Below, piece after piece: positions 52,901-60,257 of a stretch of DNA of 64,000 nucleotides; position 1 is the first letter of the stretch; each line of letters opens with the position of its first letter. Both the position numbers and the translations under genes were made by a program. The notes below the pieces were generated by a model. It saw only the letters and a list, made by a program, of their open reading frames with translations, ran no database searches and was not told the origin of the DNA. Source of the DNA: RPRI01 sp051233685 (lineage in GTDB: Bacteria; Desulfobacterota; Desulfobacteria; Desulfobacterales; RPRI01); contig NZ_JBAMMY010000297.1 of assembly GCF_051233685.1 (NCBI RefSeq), positions 1 through 64,000 of the forward strand, given 5' to 3'.

Positions 52901-53755
52901 CTTCTGACGTCCGGCAACGAAGAAAAAGCAAATGAGGTTATACGGAAATCAAGGGCGGAAGTCATTTCTATGCTTGGCGAAATCAATAAGGAAAGCGGAG
53001 GCGACATCCTGATGCTTAATTCACAGATCAGCGCCATCTCAGGCGAGACCCCCATATTTATTCTTTCCAACGGAAGAATAGATGTAGGAAGAACCACCTT
53101 TTTTAAAGCTGAAGAAGACAGAGCAAACACAGGAATATATACGGCTATGGGAGGCGCCATCAATATATTCTCGGCAGGAGATGTGAATGTAAACGAGTCA
53201 AGGATAATGACTTTCAATGGAGGAGATATGACGATCTGGGCTGATGACGGGGTGATAAATGCCGGACGGGGATCCAAGACAGTTGTAAGCGCCAGCCCGC
53301 CGACTTTAGATCCAGAAACCGGACAAATCACTTTTAATCCGCCTGCGGTGGGGAGTGGAATCCGGGGTCTCGGCTTTGATCCGGACGGAGAAGGAGGTCC
53401 GCTGAAAGCAAATGAGCCGGGCAACATCTATCTTTATGCCAATTTGATTGATGCCGGTGAAGCCGGTATTGCAGGAAATAATCTGTTTCTGGGCTCTGTA
53501 ACCGTGCTTAACGCCCAGAATATCAGTTTTTCCGGCACAGGCCTTGGAGTTCCGACATCAACTGAAAGTGTTAATTTGGGCAGCCTTACGGGGGCAGGAG
53601 CTCTTTCCGAGGTGAGCAAACTATCTGAACAGATGGCCGGGCTTGCTTCTGAGAAAGGTGAAGCTGCTCAACGGGCGGAAAAAATGCTTGATGACTTTGT
53701 AGCTAAATGGCTGGATGTGAAGTTTATCGGTTTTGATACTGTTTCGGTAGAATAA
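43955..53755 (+). CDS. Giant filamentous-haemagglutinin-like exoprotein (TpsA)
   Basis: 3,266 residues. A signal peptide ends near residue 30 (SGNAFGGPS). The TPS secretion domain (about 45-260) has KLVINQNKSKAIIDWQSFNI, LNRIYDQNPSQIFGKL and VYLINQNGILFG. The rest is a very long run of beta-helix-like repeats (GGNLTLNGGAILSG, AGGDI and similar). There is no recognisable toxin or processing domain at the C-terminus, which ends with a helical stretch (SEQMAGLASEKGEAAQ). The Cys residues I noticed lie well away from the end. A TAAG tetrapeptide is at 2,863-2,866. It is secreted by the TpsB just upstream and probably serves as a surface adhesin. Confidence 0.9.
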   Translation: MKINKKENKYMMRPVIFLLILLMLSGNAFGGPSIPGFYGSVPDFSSVLPTAVPIPLPGGTIDGATIGQPFNNKLVINQNKSKAIIDWQSFNIGKEAWTHFNQQGNTDWVALNRIYDQNPSQIFGKLTADGKVYLINQNGILFGVNSQVNVHSLIASSLNANDDDFLNGALKFKAEDFRAKLGPTRELDTVYDSETNTPGMVSNQGYIETDPLGEVFLIAPVVKNSGTIISPVGQVGLAAGTEVDIYRDTGRSPFFVKIKAGAGEAGNLEAGEAGNLEEGWILTDAGLAGMYGRVVNQNGLIRSITAVKKKGEIELCASDKVSTGANSITSVAVLDSTEKVNESFEFHPGEIRIQGLDPDPGNYDGVKDFEHRGIMEAPSGLISITAVNRVYMEKGSILDISGRWLDMKAEGNIIESQLNSVELRDDYGQKESILNGLKIKFDAYLGSAIGDVSGSLKSRDVTALEQATKGGTITIQGNSVQGQGLEELIIRDGALINFTGGGIRYAAGHVETTKLKTGNQVYDISEAPEYIDYDEVLGLTKIVHERFGITEEYQGLYAGGANKIMNYSGKRVQGDDAGTLKLMAERIILDGTLAGSVNKSPFQTKEEEPTDEQDNQTAIGWKEPSRGIVQLGVNDPDANPLDIDYSLYGVVIRSDVVPLPSGFKPDDSLFGTGTDTNTTYLSSRILNEADLGALTIFINTSFVTEKDAVLSFKPDTEMNVTARVVDHQGEILSSGGSVSLKAVNNVTTGVVPVVGDGRVFLASGSKIDTSGERIDNFEAVSTGTDLVSSGHLEGGTVSLSSETTKGGGVIISKDSLIDVSGGYLIDEKGSVTGGDAGNISIALKSDGKGALVLDGDLKGYSLLGNNSGAISILARQISVVESASLSPVELDIDTQIPAGFVENFVLSQDRFSATGFTNIELMANYDLEVKPGAMLFPSTVKMAQPVVMAKKKDASPVLNYVYNEKKNDNEYVKADPEFMGDSSITLRAGVDDGLSTSGANDKSMIDIGYGSMIGIWPKGTIRMEAPGMRVAGYLDAPGGTIDLKTSGPNMDLVIVSGAVLSASGYNIPESGPVIKGYPVGYKPVAAGEIDLEASQGSLILESGSLVDVSGSKPVKSYAKYSVLGMLPLEYTVAGEPGSLSLGFYNNLVINGTIDAHAGMKGLKGGFLTLSRTHGDKGLMVSSDNIAFFQSLGFDALKMQSKKNIAFSGDANISMGRYLIMDAPEILGFNDQHVSLFSPWVRIINDTEKYDVNSDNPYNMIPAAASPGTGSLSVAADWIDIEGSMALSGFGNVSLTAANDIRVSDKVYNDSNSKFHWSGKIKTPGDLTLKAKRIYPTTLSEFTFLVAGKALILPGSEADNNPVYSAGGSLTIEAASIEHQGFLAAPLGRISLQSTATGGRVYLSENSVTTVAGMDSVKYGILSGEFWQALDRSATSGATVTRDITEVPAKSVEIDGDEVIVKNGALVDLSGGGSVITYEFLSSPMGSENPLSKPGRYVILPDNSVLLPGEAVYLEGGSGVPAGVYSLLPEEYAFLPGAMILTDLSKAGQSYIPGQKLSEEGYPVVTGYATVRGTDVKAINPGGYSIRSAKNVLNEGYFNKWTLAGGNAGSLSITGNTTILDGTFENNAVPGFEKGIITFAGNRIEMGDIAGILPAGFDFNTDIPAELKNKLLIQKDIFKGMDLREIVLGDTERTEVVVLKEGCSIRAEQVTLKAKDEIILRSGAEIHAVSETGNGVASLIVPDPDNDGIAKVTLEHGSLVHASDEVVLDMKTFAYLGEIQVDHSDIKLSDRNDITLVSRVIYFVPETYDIPENLDGCYIRQSSWDKFKTFKKIGIRSDTNINFIGDFNLHAEEMLSLDSSRITGTGADPVIDPVAEVFLRAPVIRLLYSGENPLTDTGLSETGIMNVVADEVRIGRGQVLIDGFSQINIASNKDTIFQGKGSLTTQANLNITAARLTTSYDKDSVGNYQTADFSVNTETGSIGIYSNGVSPVAGIVPGGLLNLNGRSIVVDGLIETSSVGLTLNATGSSDADGIFVTDTGRIINRGSEYGKGGLVELRSEFGKIDLAEKSLIDVSAGAQGDAGSIALFGPKQNVKINGELRGYAVNGGNGGSFYLDTLSLASFNILNEKISAGGFNNDIGVRSRTGDIIIGLSSPVAPQEYVKAKNLKVVSDEGSIFVQQNAYIDVSGDEGGGSVELYGKDAVVLFGGSKINAKGTLTGADGGDVTLGASEGYVVLLSGSEIDVSSGDGGQGGTVYMRAPRSENDVLVYPLGGTIKGASGVYAEAFTIYNDTSITTSDINTWKSQTQTYMNNAGTIRSRLLSGLVLQQNDGSQDTSDKLHFIPGIEIRSAGDLTLANNWDLNTWRFGVEPGVLTFRAGGNLNLNSNLTDMPNINPSPVSSRDSWAINMVAGADLSGADVLAVKKNVGTLAVADNKTVYTESAPLRFASGGNMKVGLGQVLSSSTTWWALKEAFNIGTFDGSIEVNAGGNLTLNGGAILSGTGDIDIRVGQDLLIGKGTGSIPGAILSMGRTAELTTLRYRRQDAGNIYLDVGRNLESLVPLTEYPWDFNYSKRSDGGASDWGPSLNGQGSFGTKATMDIRGIATLGGGDLEINTGGSFRAAAGSFGYVKVVRTLVDTVYNYESDIEGAGDLRLYAGGNVAGRFLVVNGDEDINALGEIIEYSQEGLSSISSVFEGFDTNFKVSGQGDVHIGTILNPTLVSGQNLFLYSDKASASIISALGNVIFNGNSPYVSDTRETILPPTLEIEAAGNINFLSSLTLAPSPAGNLRLIAGGDINGYMQGSSTLERYTILMSDLADAFSKPNPGIGNASWDLIHKNDPVPVDIRAGGDIKGLKLYIPKKTQITAAGNIYDVYLGVQNLNSGDVTLVKAGGDIIFPERGELLQSYDSGFEVAGSGLFMVQAGGSISLGDARVGLRTIGGTINPKLGIDGSALLVAAGFDKDLNEDDTAEFFSNLRDAISQYTKLLTSGNEEKANEVIRKSRAEVISMLGEINKESGGDILMLNSQISAISGETPIFILSNGRIDVGRTTFFKAEEDRANTGIYTAMGGAINIFSAGDVNVNESRIMTFNGGDMTIWADDGVINAGRGSKTVVSASPPTLDPETGQITFNPPAVGSGIRGLGFDPDGEGGPLKANEPGNIYLYANLIDAGEAGIAGNNLFLGSVTVLNAQNISFSGTGLGVPTSTESVNLGSLTGAGALSEVSKLSEQMAGLASEKGEAAQRAEKMLDDFVAKWLDVKFIGFDTVSVE
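44738..44785 (+). repeat. In-frame 24-base tandem duplication in tpsA
   Basis: GCCGGAGAAGCCGGCAATTT plus AGAA is repeated exactly twice, giving AGEAGNLE twice. It lies just after the TPS domain and could be a length-variable site. Confidence 0.8.
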
Positions 53756-53899
53756 AATAACGGCAATGAAAAACGGGTAGTTGGAGTTGATTTGTTTTAA
53801 GGATATCCGGAGAAATCTGAGCAAAGAGTATTAACTAAAGAAGAAGTAGAGACGGTAACGGGAATTGATTACGGACAAAGGACAAGGGACAAGAAACTT

Positions 53900-55702
53900 A
53901 TGAGAAATCCAAAACGTATAATATTTGAATTAATCCTGACATTATGCCTCATATTTGGCATGGCTTCGGTTGCCAGTGCCTGGTGGAATAATCAGTGGGA
54001 GCACAGAAAGAAGATAGCATTTGACACGACCTCAACCGGGTCTGATATTAAGGAAAATTTAAACGAGATCCCTGTCCTTATAAGGCTCCATTCCGGCAAT
54101 TTTAATTTTACCAATGCTAAAGATGATGGTTCGGATATACGGTTTGTATCGCAAGATGACAAAACCCCATTGAAATATCACATTGAGAATTATGACACCA
54201 TAGACGGAATTGCACTTTTCTGGGTCAGTATCCCCAAGCTGCCTGCAACTTCAAATCAGGATTTCGTCTGGATGTATTATGGTAATAAATCCGCCGCAGA
54301 TGGTCAGGATATAAAAGGAACGTATGATGTTAACTACGCGCTCGTTTATCACATGGCCGAGGTGGAAGACGCTCCCAGGGATGCAACGGCTTTCGGCAAT
54401 AATCCTTCTCAGTTCACAGGCGGTCAGGGATTGCCCTCTTTGATCGGCAAAGGAATGACTTTAAACGGCTCAGGGGACAGAATCGTTATTCCGGTTACTC
54501 CATCACTGGATATTTCAGGTGGTTTCACTTTTTCAACATGGATAAGAATTTCCAGACCTCAGGATCAGGCATATATTTATTCATGGGAGGAAGGAAAGCA
54601 GGAAGTCAGGCTGGCAATTAACGGAACAAAACTTTACGCCCTGATTACGACTGATAAAAATAAAACATTCAAAACCGATCAGAGCGCCGATCTTACATTA
54701 AATACGTGGCATCACATTGCTGTTACAGTTGCACCTCACGGACGTATGACGGTTTACCTGGAAGGAATTGAGATGAACTGGATAAATATAACCGCTGAAT
54801 TGCCGGTTTTAAAAGGCAATATTACTATCGGCGGTTCATATGCAGGAAACAATTTTTTACAGGCAGATATGGACGAGATCAGGATTTCAAAAACAGCCCG
54901 TTCCGCCTCGTGGATCAGAGCATGCTTCATGGCTGAAGGCACAGAGGGTAAAGAAGTTTCAGTGAGAGATGAGGAGGCCGGAGAAGGCGGGGGCGGCGGC
55001 CAGCTTGGTTTGGCCATAACCTATTTGAAGATAATATTGAAGAATATCAGTTTGGATGGATGGATGATAATCGGGATACTGATCATTTTTGGCATCGTCG
55101 GTACGATTATCTTCATTTATAAAACCTATATTTTATTTATAATTAAAAGAACAAACAATGACTTTCTTGTTTATTTTGATGGGGTCACAGATCTGAGAAA
55201 AGCTGAAAAAGTTAAAGAAGAAGATGATGATTATTTCCTTAGTTCCTCTCTTTATAGAATATATGCGGCCGGGAAAAAAGAGCTGACCAATAAGGTTGGC
55301 GGTTCCGGAAATCCCGATGAGTTGAAGAAGTTGACTCCCAAAGCGCTTAATTCCGTTAAGGCCGCTATAGAAAGGGCTTATGTGCGTGAAACTTTAAAGT
55401 TAAGTGCCTGGCTGGTCTTTCTGAGCATGTCTGTCGCAGGTGGCCCGTTTTTTGGCCTTTTGGGCACAGTTTGGGGGGTTATGAATACCTTCGCCGCAAT
55501 GTCAGAGGCAGGTGAGGCCAATATCATGGCGATTGCTCCAGGTGTGGCTTCGGCTCTTGCAACCACAGTGTTCGGGCTGATTGTGGCCATCCCGGCTCTT
55601 CTTGCGTATAACTACCTTATGACTAAAATTAAAAATATAAATTCAGAAATGGTACTGTTTGTGGATGAACTTAACCTGAAAATTGAAGAATCGGAGGAAT
55701 AG
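53900..55702 (+). CDS. ExbB/TolQ-like proton channel fused to DUF2341 and LamG-like domains
   Basis: 600 residues. A signal peptide (VASVASAWWN) is followed by a DUF2341 domain (about 28-150: WWNNQWEHRKKIAFD, later FVWMYYGNKSAADGQ), a LamG/concanavalin-like domain (about 165-350: GGFTFSTWIRISRPQDQ, MTLNGSGDRIVIPVTPSLD, ARSASWIRACF), a Gly linker and then the ExbB/MotA part. That part has a first membrane segment at about 383-410, a long cytoplasmic loop, GPFFGLLGTVWGVMNTFAAM, and APGVASALATTVFGLIVAIP. Proton channel and putative carbohydrate-binding domains are thus in one chain, with the lectin-like part in the periplasm. ExbD follows 5 bases later. Confidence 0.88.
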   Translation: MRNPKRIIFELILTLCLIFGMASVASAWWNNQWEHRKKIAFDTTSTGSDIKENLNEIPVLIRLHSGNFNFTNAKDDGSDIRFVSQDDKTPLKYHIENYDTIDGIALFWVSIPKLPATSNQDFVWMYYGNKSAADGQDIKGTYDVNYALVYHMAEVEDAPRDATAFGNNPSQFTGGQGLPSLIGKGMTLNGSGDRIVIPVTPSLDISGGFTFSTWIRISRPQDQAYIYSWEEGKQEVRLAINGTKLYALITTDKNKTFKTDQSADLTLNTWHHIAVTVAPHGRMTVYLEGIEMNWINITAELPVLKGNITIGGSYAGNNFLQADMDEIRISKTARSASWIRACFMAEGTEGKEVSVRDEEAGEGGGGGQLGLAITYLKIILKNISLDGWMIIGILIIFGIVGTIIFIYKTYILFIIKRTNNDFLVYFDGVTDLRKAEKVKEEDDDYFLSSSLYRIYAAGKKELTNKVGGSGNPDELKKLTPKALNSVKAAIERAYVRETLKLSAWLVFLSMSVAGGPFFGLLGTVWGVMNTFAAMSEAGEANIMAIAPGVASALATTVFGLIVAIPALLAYNYLMTKIKNINSEMVLFVDELNLKIEESEE

Positions 55703-55707
55703 TTGTC

Positions 55708-56115
55708 GTGAGAAAAGAGCTTTATGATCAGAAAATCTTTGACGACCTGAATGTAACGCCATTACTGGATCTGGCATGGACGCTTCTGATAGTTTTTATA
55801 ATTGCAGTTACAGCAACAATACAGGGGATCAAGGTGAATCTTCCAAAAGCAAGCACGACACCAAGCCTGAACAAGCCAAGCACCAAGGCTATTTCTATCC
55901 GCAATGACGGCCAGATCTATTTGGATACCTTTCCTGTGACACTCAAAGAACTGGAGGCCATGCTCAGGCAATACAAAGCTGCGGACCCCAATTTGCCGGT
56001 AGTAGTTAAGGGGGATGCCAAGGTTTATTACGAAAGCGTTATTGAAGTACTGGATCTCATGCAGAAGCTGGATATAACCCAACTAGGGCTTGTGACACAG
56101 AAACTGGTTAAGTGA
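55708..56115 (+). CDS. exbD: ExbD/TolR-like protein
   Basis: 135 residues, GTG start behind GGAGG. The membrane helix contains the conserved proton-relay Asp (Asp21) in NVTPLLDLAWTLLIVFII. The periplasmic domain ends VVKGDAKVYYESVIEVLDLM, then TQLGLVTQ, as in ExbD. It pairs with the ExbB fusion just upstream and energises the TonB-like protein downstream. Confidence 0.92.
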   Translation: MRKELYDQKIFDDLNVTPLLDLAWTLLIVFIIAVTATIQGIKVNLPKASTTPSLNKPSTKAISIRNDGQIYLDTFPVTLKELEAMLRQYKAADPNLPVVVKGDAKVYYESVIEVLDLMQKLDITQLGLVTQKLVK

Positions 56116-56122
56116 GAAAAAC

Positions 56123-56824
56123 ATGAAGAATAAAAAAAGACAAAAAATAAGATCCAATACAGTTATTTGGATTATTTCTTCCGTCATCATAGTCATCCTC
56201 ATTGGAGCCGGCGCCTTTCTGGTCAGGTTAATTAACTCCGCTGACGGAGTGAAAAAGGATCGTCAGATACAGATGGTAACCTTGCTGAAACCCCCTCCTC
56301 CAAAGATTCCGGAAAAGCTTCCTGAGCCAGAGATCAAAAAGGAAGAGATCGTTGAGCAAAAGATAGAAGTACCCAAGCTGAATGAAACGCCGGATCAATC
56401 CCAGGATAATAAACCTCCGGGCCAGGATCTTGGCCTTGATGCTGACGGAACGGCAGGATCCGATGGATTTGGCCTGGTGGGGAAGAAGGGCGGGCGTGCG
56501 CTGATAGGCGGCGGAGGAGGTGGAGGCGGTTCTTTAATGGGGCAGTATGCCTGGTACACAAAGATAGTCCAGGATGAAATCAGGAAAACCGTTAGGGAGC
56601 GTCTCGAAAAGACCGGGGGAATACCCAAAGGAAAGATACAGGTAGTTATAAGGATCGAGCTGGATCAGCAAGGAAAAATCATTCAGTGCAGTATTGCAGG
56701 TTCCTCGGGCAATGAGGCCGCGGACCAGGCCATAAAGGATGCTCTTGTAATGGCAAGGGTAAGCGAACCGCCGCCGGATGGAATGCCCAGAGCCATGAAA
56801 CTTAAAATCAGCTCGCAGGGATAA
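56123..56824 (+). CDS. TonB-like energy transducer
   Basis: 233 residues: an N-terminal membrane anchor (residues about 13-36), a Pro/Glu-Lys spacer (KPPPPKIPEKLPEPEIKKEE), a Gly-rich stretch (GGGGGGGGS) and a TonB C-terminal domain (GKIQVVIRIELDQQGKIIQC, then VSEPPPDGMPR). It forms an ExbB-ExbD-TonB set with the two genes upstream. No obvious TonB-dependent receptor gene is in the window, so its outer-membrane partner may be the porin, the TpsB, or something encoded elsewhere. Confidence 0.87.
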   Translation: MKNKKRQKIRSNTVIWIISSVIIVILIGAGAFLVRLINSADGVKKDRQIQMVTLLKPPPPKIPEKLPEPEIKKEEIVEQKIEVPKLNETPDQSQDNKPPGQDLGLDADGTAGSDGFGLVGKKGGRALIGGGGGGGGSLMGQYAWYTKIVQDEIRKTVRERLEKTGGIPKGKIQVVIRIELDQQGKIIQCSIAGSSGNEAADQAIKDALVMARVSEPPPDGMPRAMKLKISSQG

Positions 56825-56849
56825 AGAGAGATCTTTGAATGTAGAATAA

Positions 56850-57040
56850 GGAAACAACCCCCTTAATCCCCCTTTTTTAAGGGGGAATTAGAGGAAAATT
56901 ATTAGGGAGGAATTAAAGAAAGCTCCTTTTCTAAGGGGGAATGATTATGAAGAAAGAAAAGGTGGCGGCATGTGAAATGTCGCCCTACGTAAAATAATGT
57001 AGGGCGGGGTTTTACACCCTGCCGTGCTTATGGGTTTTAA
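56850..57040. repeat. Inverted repeats between TonB and porin genes
   Basis: CCCCCTTTTTTAAGGGGG at about 56,867-56,886 is a palindrome. GTCGCCCTAC and GTAGGGCG at 56,977-57,006 pair across a short AT loop, and GGCGGGGTTTTACACCCTGCC follows (the same unit as at 4,127). These are typical small dispersed elements; the last unit supplies a false extended start for the porin frame. Confidence 0.65.
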
Positions 57041-57062
57041 AAAAGGATTTGATGAGGAAATT

Positions 57063-58736
57063 ATGAACAGAAAACTGGTGCTGATAAAAAAGGCTTTTTG
57101 TACTTATTGTTTAATGAGCCTTATAATTTTTCTTTTTTCCTTTGCTGCATTTGCAGCAGAAGAAAAGTTACCTGAAAGTGGATTTGACAGCAGCGAGGCC
57201 CTTATTCAGATCCTCAAAGAAAAGCATATTATCAATGAAGAGGAGGCATCAAGATTTATTGAAAGATATAGATCATCCGATGCCGGGAAAGAACGGAAAA
57301 ACGTGATTACAATTATTCCTGAAGATAAAGACAAGGAATACATGGAGAAAATCACGAAACAGGTTACCCAAAAGGTGAGCGAAGATTTAAATAAAATAAA
57401 ACTGGATATTAACCATATATCTGATGAAATGCAGGCTCATTCACAGACCACGAATCAGGAAGTAGAGACTATTAAAAAGAAGATCGACGAGGATATCTCG
57501 GATCAGCTCAGAAAATCTTCATGGGCGCAGAGAATCAGGTGGGGAGGAGATATACGCCTGAGGTACCAGGAGGATTATTTTGATAAGAATAATGCCGATC
57601 TTCTGAAACCGGATAATCCGTCAACATTAATGAACACCAAGGAAGACAGGAGCCGTGGACGCATACGTATTCGTCTTAAAGCGGAAGCAAACGTGCTGGA
57701 TAAAAACGAGACCAGAATGGGCAAGGTGGATGTTTTGGCCAGAGTTGCCACAGGAAATGACAAAGATCCGGTTTCAACTAATGATACTTTCGGTGATTAC
57801 TACAATAAAAATAGTTTTGTTTTGGACCAGGCTTATATCAAGTGGACATATAAAGCCCAGGATACCATCATGGATATGATTCCCCAGATGGTTATGACAG
57901 GCGGCAGATTACCCAATCCTTTTTTCTGTTCGGATCTGGTCTGGGACTCTGACGTAAATTTTGAAGGTCTGGCCCTGAATCTGGTGAGTGATACTGAGCT
58001 TTCAAATCCATGGAAAGCGTTTTTAAACTTAGGTGTCTTTCCTCTCCAGGAGGTTGAATTATCTCAGGACGACAAATGGCTTTATGCCGCCCAGGTCGGG
58101 ATCGGTTATGAAGACACAATGGGGCCAAATCTAAAATTAGGGCTTTCCTTTTATGATTATGAGAACATCAAAGGTAAGGTAAATGATCCGCTTAAACCCA
58201 ACGTATTGGATTACACGGCGCCTCTGTATCAGCAGAAAGGCAATACGTTGTTTGACATTGATCCGTCAAACGGAATCAAGACAGCGTTAGCTGCAGATTA
58301 TAAACTTCTCAATATCACCGGTGAATTGGATTATGTTCGGTTTCATCCCATTCACCTTATTTTCCTTGGAGATTATGTAAGAAATATAGGCTTTGACAGC
58401 AAGGATGTCGCCAAACTTACAGGAAATACTAATGTAAGTAAAGAAATAGAAGGCTGGCAGGTAGGGCTTACCGTAGGTTATCCATGGATGTGGAACTTCG
58501 CTGACTGGAACGTATTTATTTTTTATAAACACCTGGAAGCTGATGCGGTGCTTGACGCCTTTACGGATTCCGATTTTCACTCAGGCGGCACAAATGCGCA
58601 GGGATGGAGACTGGGCGGACGTTTTGTGCTGTATAAGGATATTTGGCTGGAAGCTCAGTGGATATCAACGGATGAAATAAACGGCCCACCCCTTTCAATT
58701 GATACGCTGATGTTAAATATTAACGCAAGATTTTAG
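57063..58736 (+). CDS. Putative outer-membrane porin
   Basis: About 557 residues. ATG 57,063 follows GAGGAAATT and starts a proper signal peptide (SFAAFAAEEK); the frame upstream is repeat sequence. An SLH-like helical start and a short coiled coil (about 110-165) precede a barrel of antiparallel Tyr/Asp-rich strands: RIRWGGDIRLRYQEDYFDKN, LDQAYIKWTYK, and the terminal LMLNINARF. This fits the Porin_5/putative porin family. It directly follows the TonB-like gene and could be part of that envelope complex. Confidence 0.8.
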   Translation: MNRKLVLIKKAFCTYCLMSLIIFLFSFAAFAAEEKLPESGFDSSEALIQILKEKHIINEEEASRFIERYRSSDAGKERKNVITIIPEDKDKEYMEKITKQVTQKVSEDLNKIKLDINHISDEMQAHSQTTNQEVETIKKKIDEDISDQLRKSSWAQRIRWGGDIRLRYQEDYFDKNNADLLKPDNPSTLMNTKEDRSRGRIRIRLKAEANVLDKNETRMGKVDVLARVATGNDKDPVSTNDTFGDYYNKNSFVLDQAYIKWTYKAQDTIMDMIPQMVMTGGRLPNPFFCSDLVWDSDVNFEGLALNLVSDTELSNPWKAFLNLGVFPLQEVELSQDDKWLYAAQVGIGYEDTMGPNLKLGLSFYDYENIKGKVNDPLKPNVLDYTAPLYQQKGNTLFDIDPSNGIKTALAADYKLLNITGELDYVRFHPIHLIFLGDYVRNIGFDSKDVAKLTGNTNVSKEIEGWQVGLTVGYPWMWNFADWNVFIFYKHLEADAVLDAFTDSDFHSGGTNAQGWRLGGRFVLYKDIWLEAQWISTDEINGPPLSIDTLMLNINARF

Positions 58737-58766
58737 GAATAATCTGCAAACGGGCAAAAAATTATC

Positions 58767-59522
58767 ATGAAACAAAATATATCCAAAATTATTATAGTAC
58801 TTTTACTGGTTACATCGGGTCTGGCGCTTGGTTTGGGTTATGGGCATCTTCGGCTTCGTAAAGAAAGGGCTGTTTTCGCAGAGAATACCGGACAGATGAA
58901 AAGCAGGGAAGAACTCCTTAAGCGGAAGTATATGGAACAAAAGGCTCTGTCGGGACAGATCACAAGCAGCAAACTCATGGTTGAAGGAGAAAAAAGAGCC
59001 TTTGAAGAAAAGGCGGAGAAACTCAGTAAGGAGAAGGAAGCTATTGCCTCAGAGTATCGTACTCTTGGGGAAAATTTAAAAAAAGATATTCTTTCTCTGG
59101 AACAAAAAAATAAAACTATTGAAGAGAAAAAGATAAAGCTTGAATCCGATATTCAGAAGAATGAAGAAAAATACCGGCAGGAGATTAAGGCCTGTAACCA
59201 TAACATTCTGGAGAAAGAGAATGAACTGAAAAAAATTACTTCGGAGATGAAAAGCCTGGAACAAAACTTTAAAAGAATCACGCAGGGTTTGGAACGGTGT
59301 AAATCGAACAACGCAAGACTGTGCGTAATTACAGGCGAACTTGTGGATAAATACAGGAATAAGGGAGTCACGAAATCCATTCTTTCTGCGGAACCCTTCA
59401 CGCAGCTGCAGAAGGTTGAAATGGAAAAGCTTATACAGGACTATATGGAAAGAATAGAAAAGGAACAGATCGATAAGAAAGATATTATGCCGAAATTTAA
59501 TAAATATTTGTCAAAACCTTAA
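58767..59522 (+). CDS. Membrane-anchored coiled-coil protein
   Basis: 251 residues: an N-terminal membrane segment (residues about 7-26, IIIVLLLVTSGLALGLGYGH) followed by a long Glu/Lys-rich coiled coil (about 40-190) and a compact C-terminal part (SNNARLCVITGELVDKYRN, then FTQLQKVEMEKLIQDYM). The periplasmic coiled coil could bridge inner and outer membranes. No named family. It sits 30 bases after the porin, in the same unit as ExbB/D/TonB. Confidence 0.6.
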   Translation: MKQNISKIIIVLLLVTSGLALGLGYGHLRLRKERAVFAENTGQMKSREELLKRKYMEQKALSGQITSSKLMVEGEKRAFEEKAEKLSKEKEAIASEYRTLGENLKKDILSLEQKNKTIEEKKIKLESDIQKNEEKYRQEIKACNHNILEKENELKKITSEMKSLEQNFKRITQGLERCKSNNARLCVITGELVDKYRNKGVTKSILSAEPFTQLQKVEMEKLIQDYMERIEKEQIDKKDIMPKFNKYLSKP

Positions 59523-59567
59523 CATATTTCAATATATGAAAATTTTCATATCCGTCTGAGGACCAGC

Positions 59568-60257
59568 ATGCTTAGTAAATTAATATTGGTTGTTGAAGAT
59601 GAAGAGGATACCCTTGAACTTGTCAATTTGAATCTGTCCCTGGAAAGATACAATGTGCTTCATGCTAAAACCGGTGAAAAGGCCTTGAGTATCCTGAAAA
59701 AGAGTACCCCTGATCTCGTTGTCCTGGATTTAACACTTCCCGGGATAAATGGTTTGGAAATGACATCACGTTTGAAGTCTGATCCCCGTACCAGGGCTAT
59801 TCCAATCGTTATGCTTGCCGGTAATATGTGTGAAGCGGAAGTAGTTGCCGGTCTTGAAATGGGAGCCGATGAGTATATAACGAAACCATTCAGTCCCAGA
59901 GTTTTGCTGGCGATAATCAAGGAGGTTCTGAAAAGAAATTTAAATAGCGTCAAAAATGAAGAAGCTGCAACCATTCGTGTGCATGATGTGGTTCTTTTCC
60001 AAAGAAAACATGAGGTGCTTGTAAATGGAAAGCATGTTGATTTAACCTCTACGGAGTTCAGGCTTTTAAATATTCTTGCAAAAAAACCGGGATGGGTTTT
60101 TACCCGCTCTCAGATCCTTGATTTGGTGAAAGGTGAGAAAAACATTGTTAAGTCTCGTGCTGTAGATACCCTGGTAGTCGGACTAAGAAAGAAACTGGGT
60201 GAGGCCGGTAAGTATATTGAGACGGTTAGATCTGTGGGATATAGGTTTAGAGATTAG
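59568..60257 (+). CDS. OmpR/PhoB-family response regulator
   Basis: 229 residues. The receiver domain has the acidic pocket (Glu10-Asp11-Glu12), phospho-acceptor Asp54 (VVLDLTLPG) and Lys106 (YITKPF). The switch residue, normally Thr or Ser, is Ala84 (VMLAGN instead of LTA). A winged-helix output domain follows (TSTEFRLLNILAKKPGWVFT, then VDTLVVGLRKKLGEAGKYIE). No sensor kinase is adjacent, so it is an orphan in this window. Confidence 0.88.
   Translation: MLSKLILVVEDEEDTLELVNLNLSLERYNVLHAKTGEKALSILKKSTPDLVVLDLTLPGINGLEMTSRLKSDPRTRAIPIVMLAGNMCEAEVVAGLEMGADEYITKPFSPRVLLAIIKEVLKRNLNSVKNEEAATIRVHDVVLFQRKHEVLVNGKHVDLTSTEFRLLNILAKKPGWVFTRSQILDLVKGEKNIVKSRAVDTLVVGLRKKLGEAGKYIETVRSVGYRFRD

Noticed and set aside
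46135..53619. Numerous minus-strand open frames within tpsA (for example 48,527-49,501 and 52,888-53,427)
   Set aside because: Shadow frames caused by the repetitive composition of the coding strand; no signals, no family resemblance.
43955..53755. CdiA-type contact-dependent toxin at the end of TpsA
   Set aside because: No VENN-type boundary, no toxin domain and no immunity gene downstream; the end is a short helical segment.
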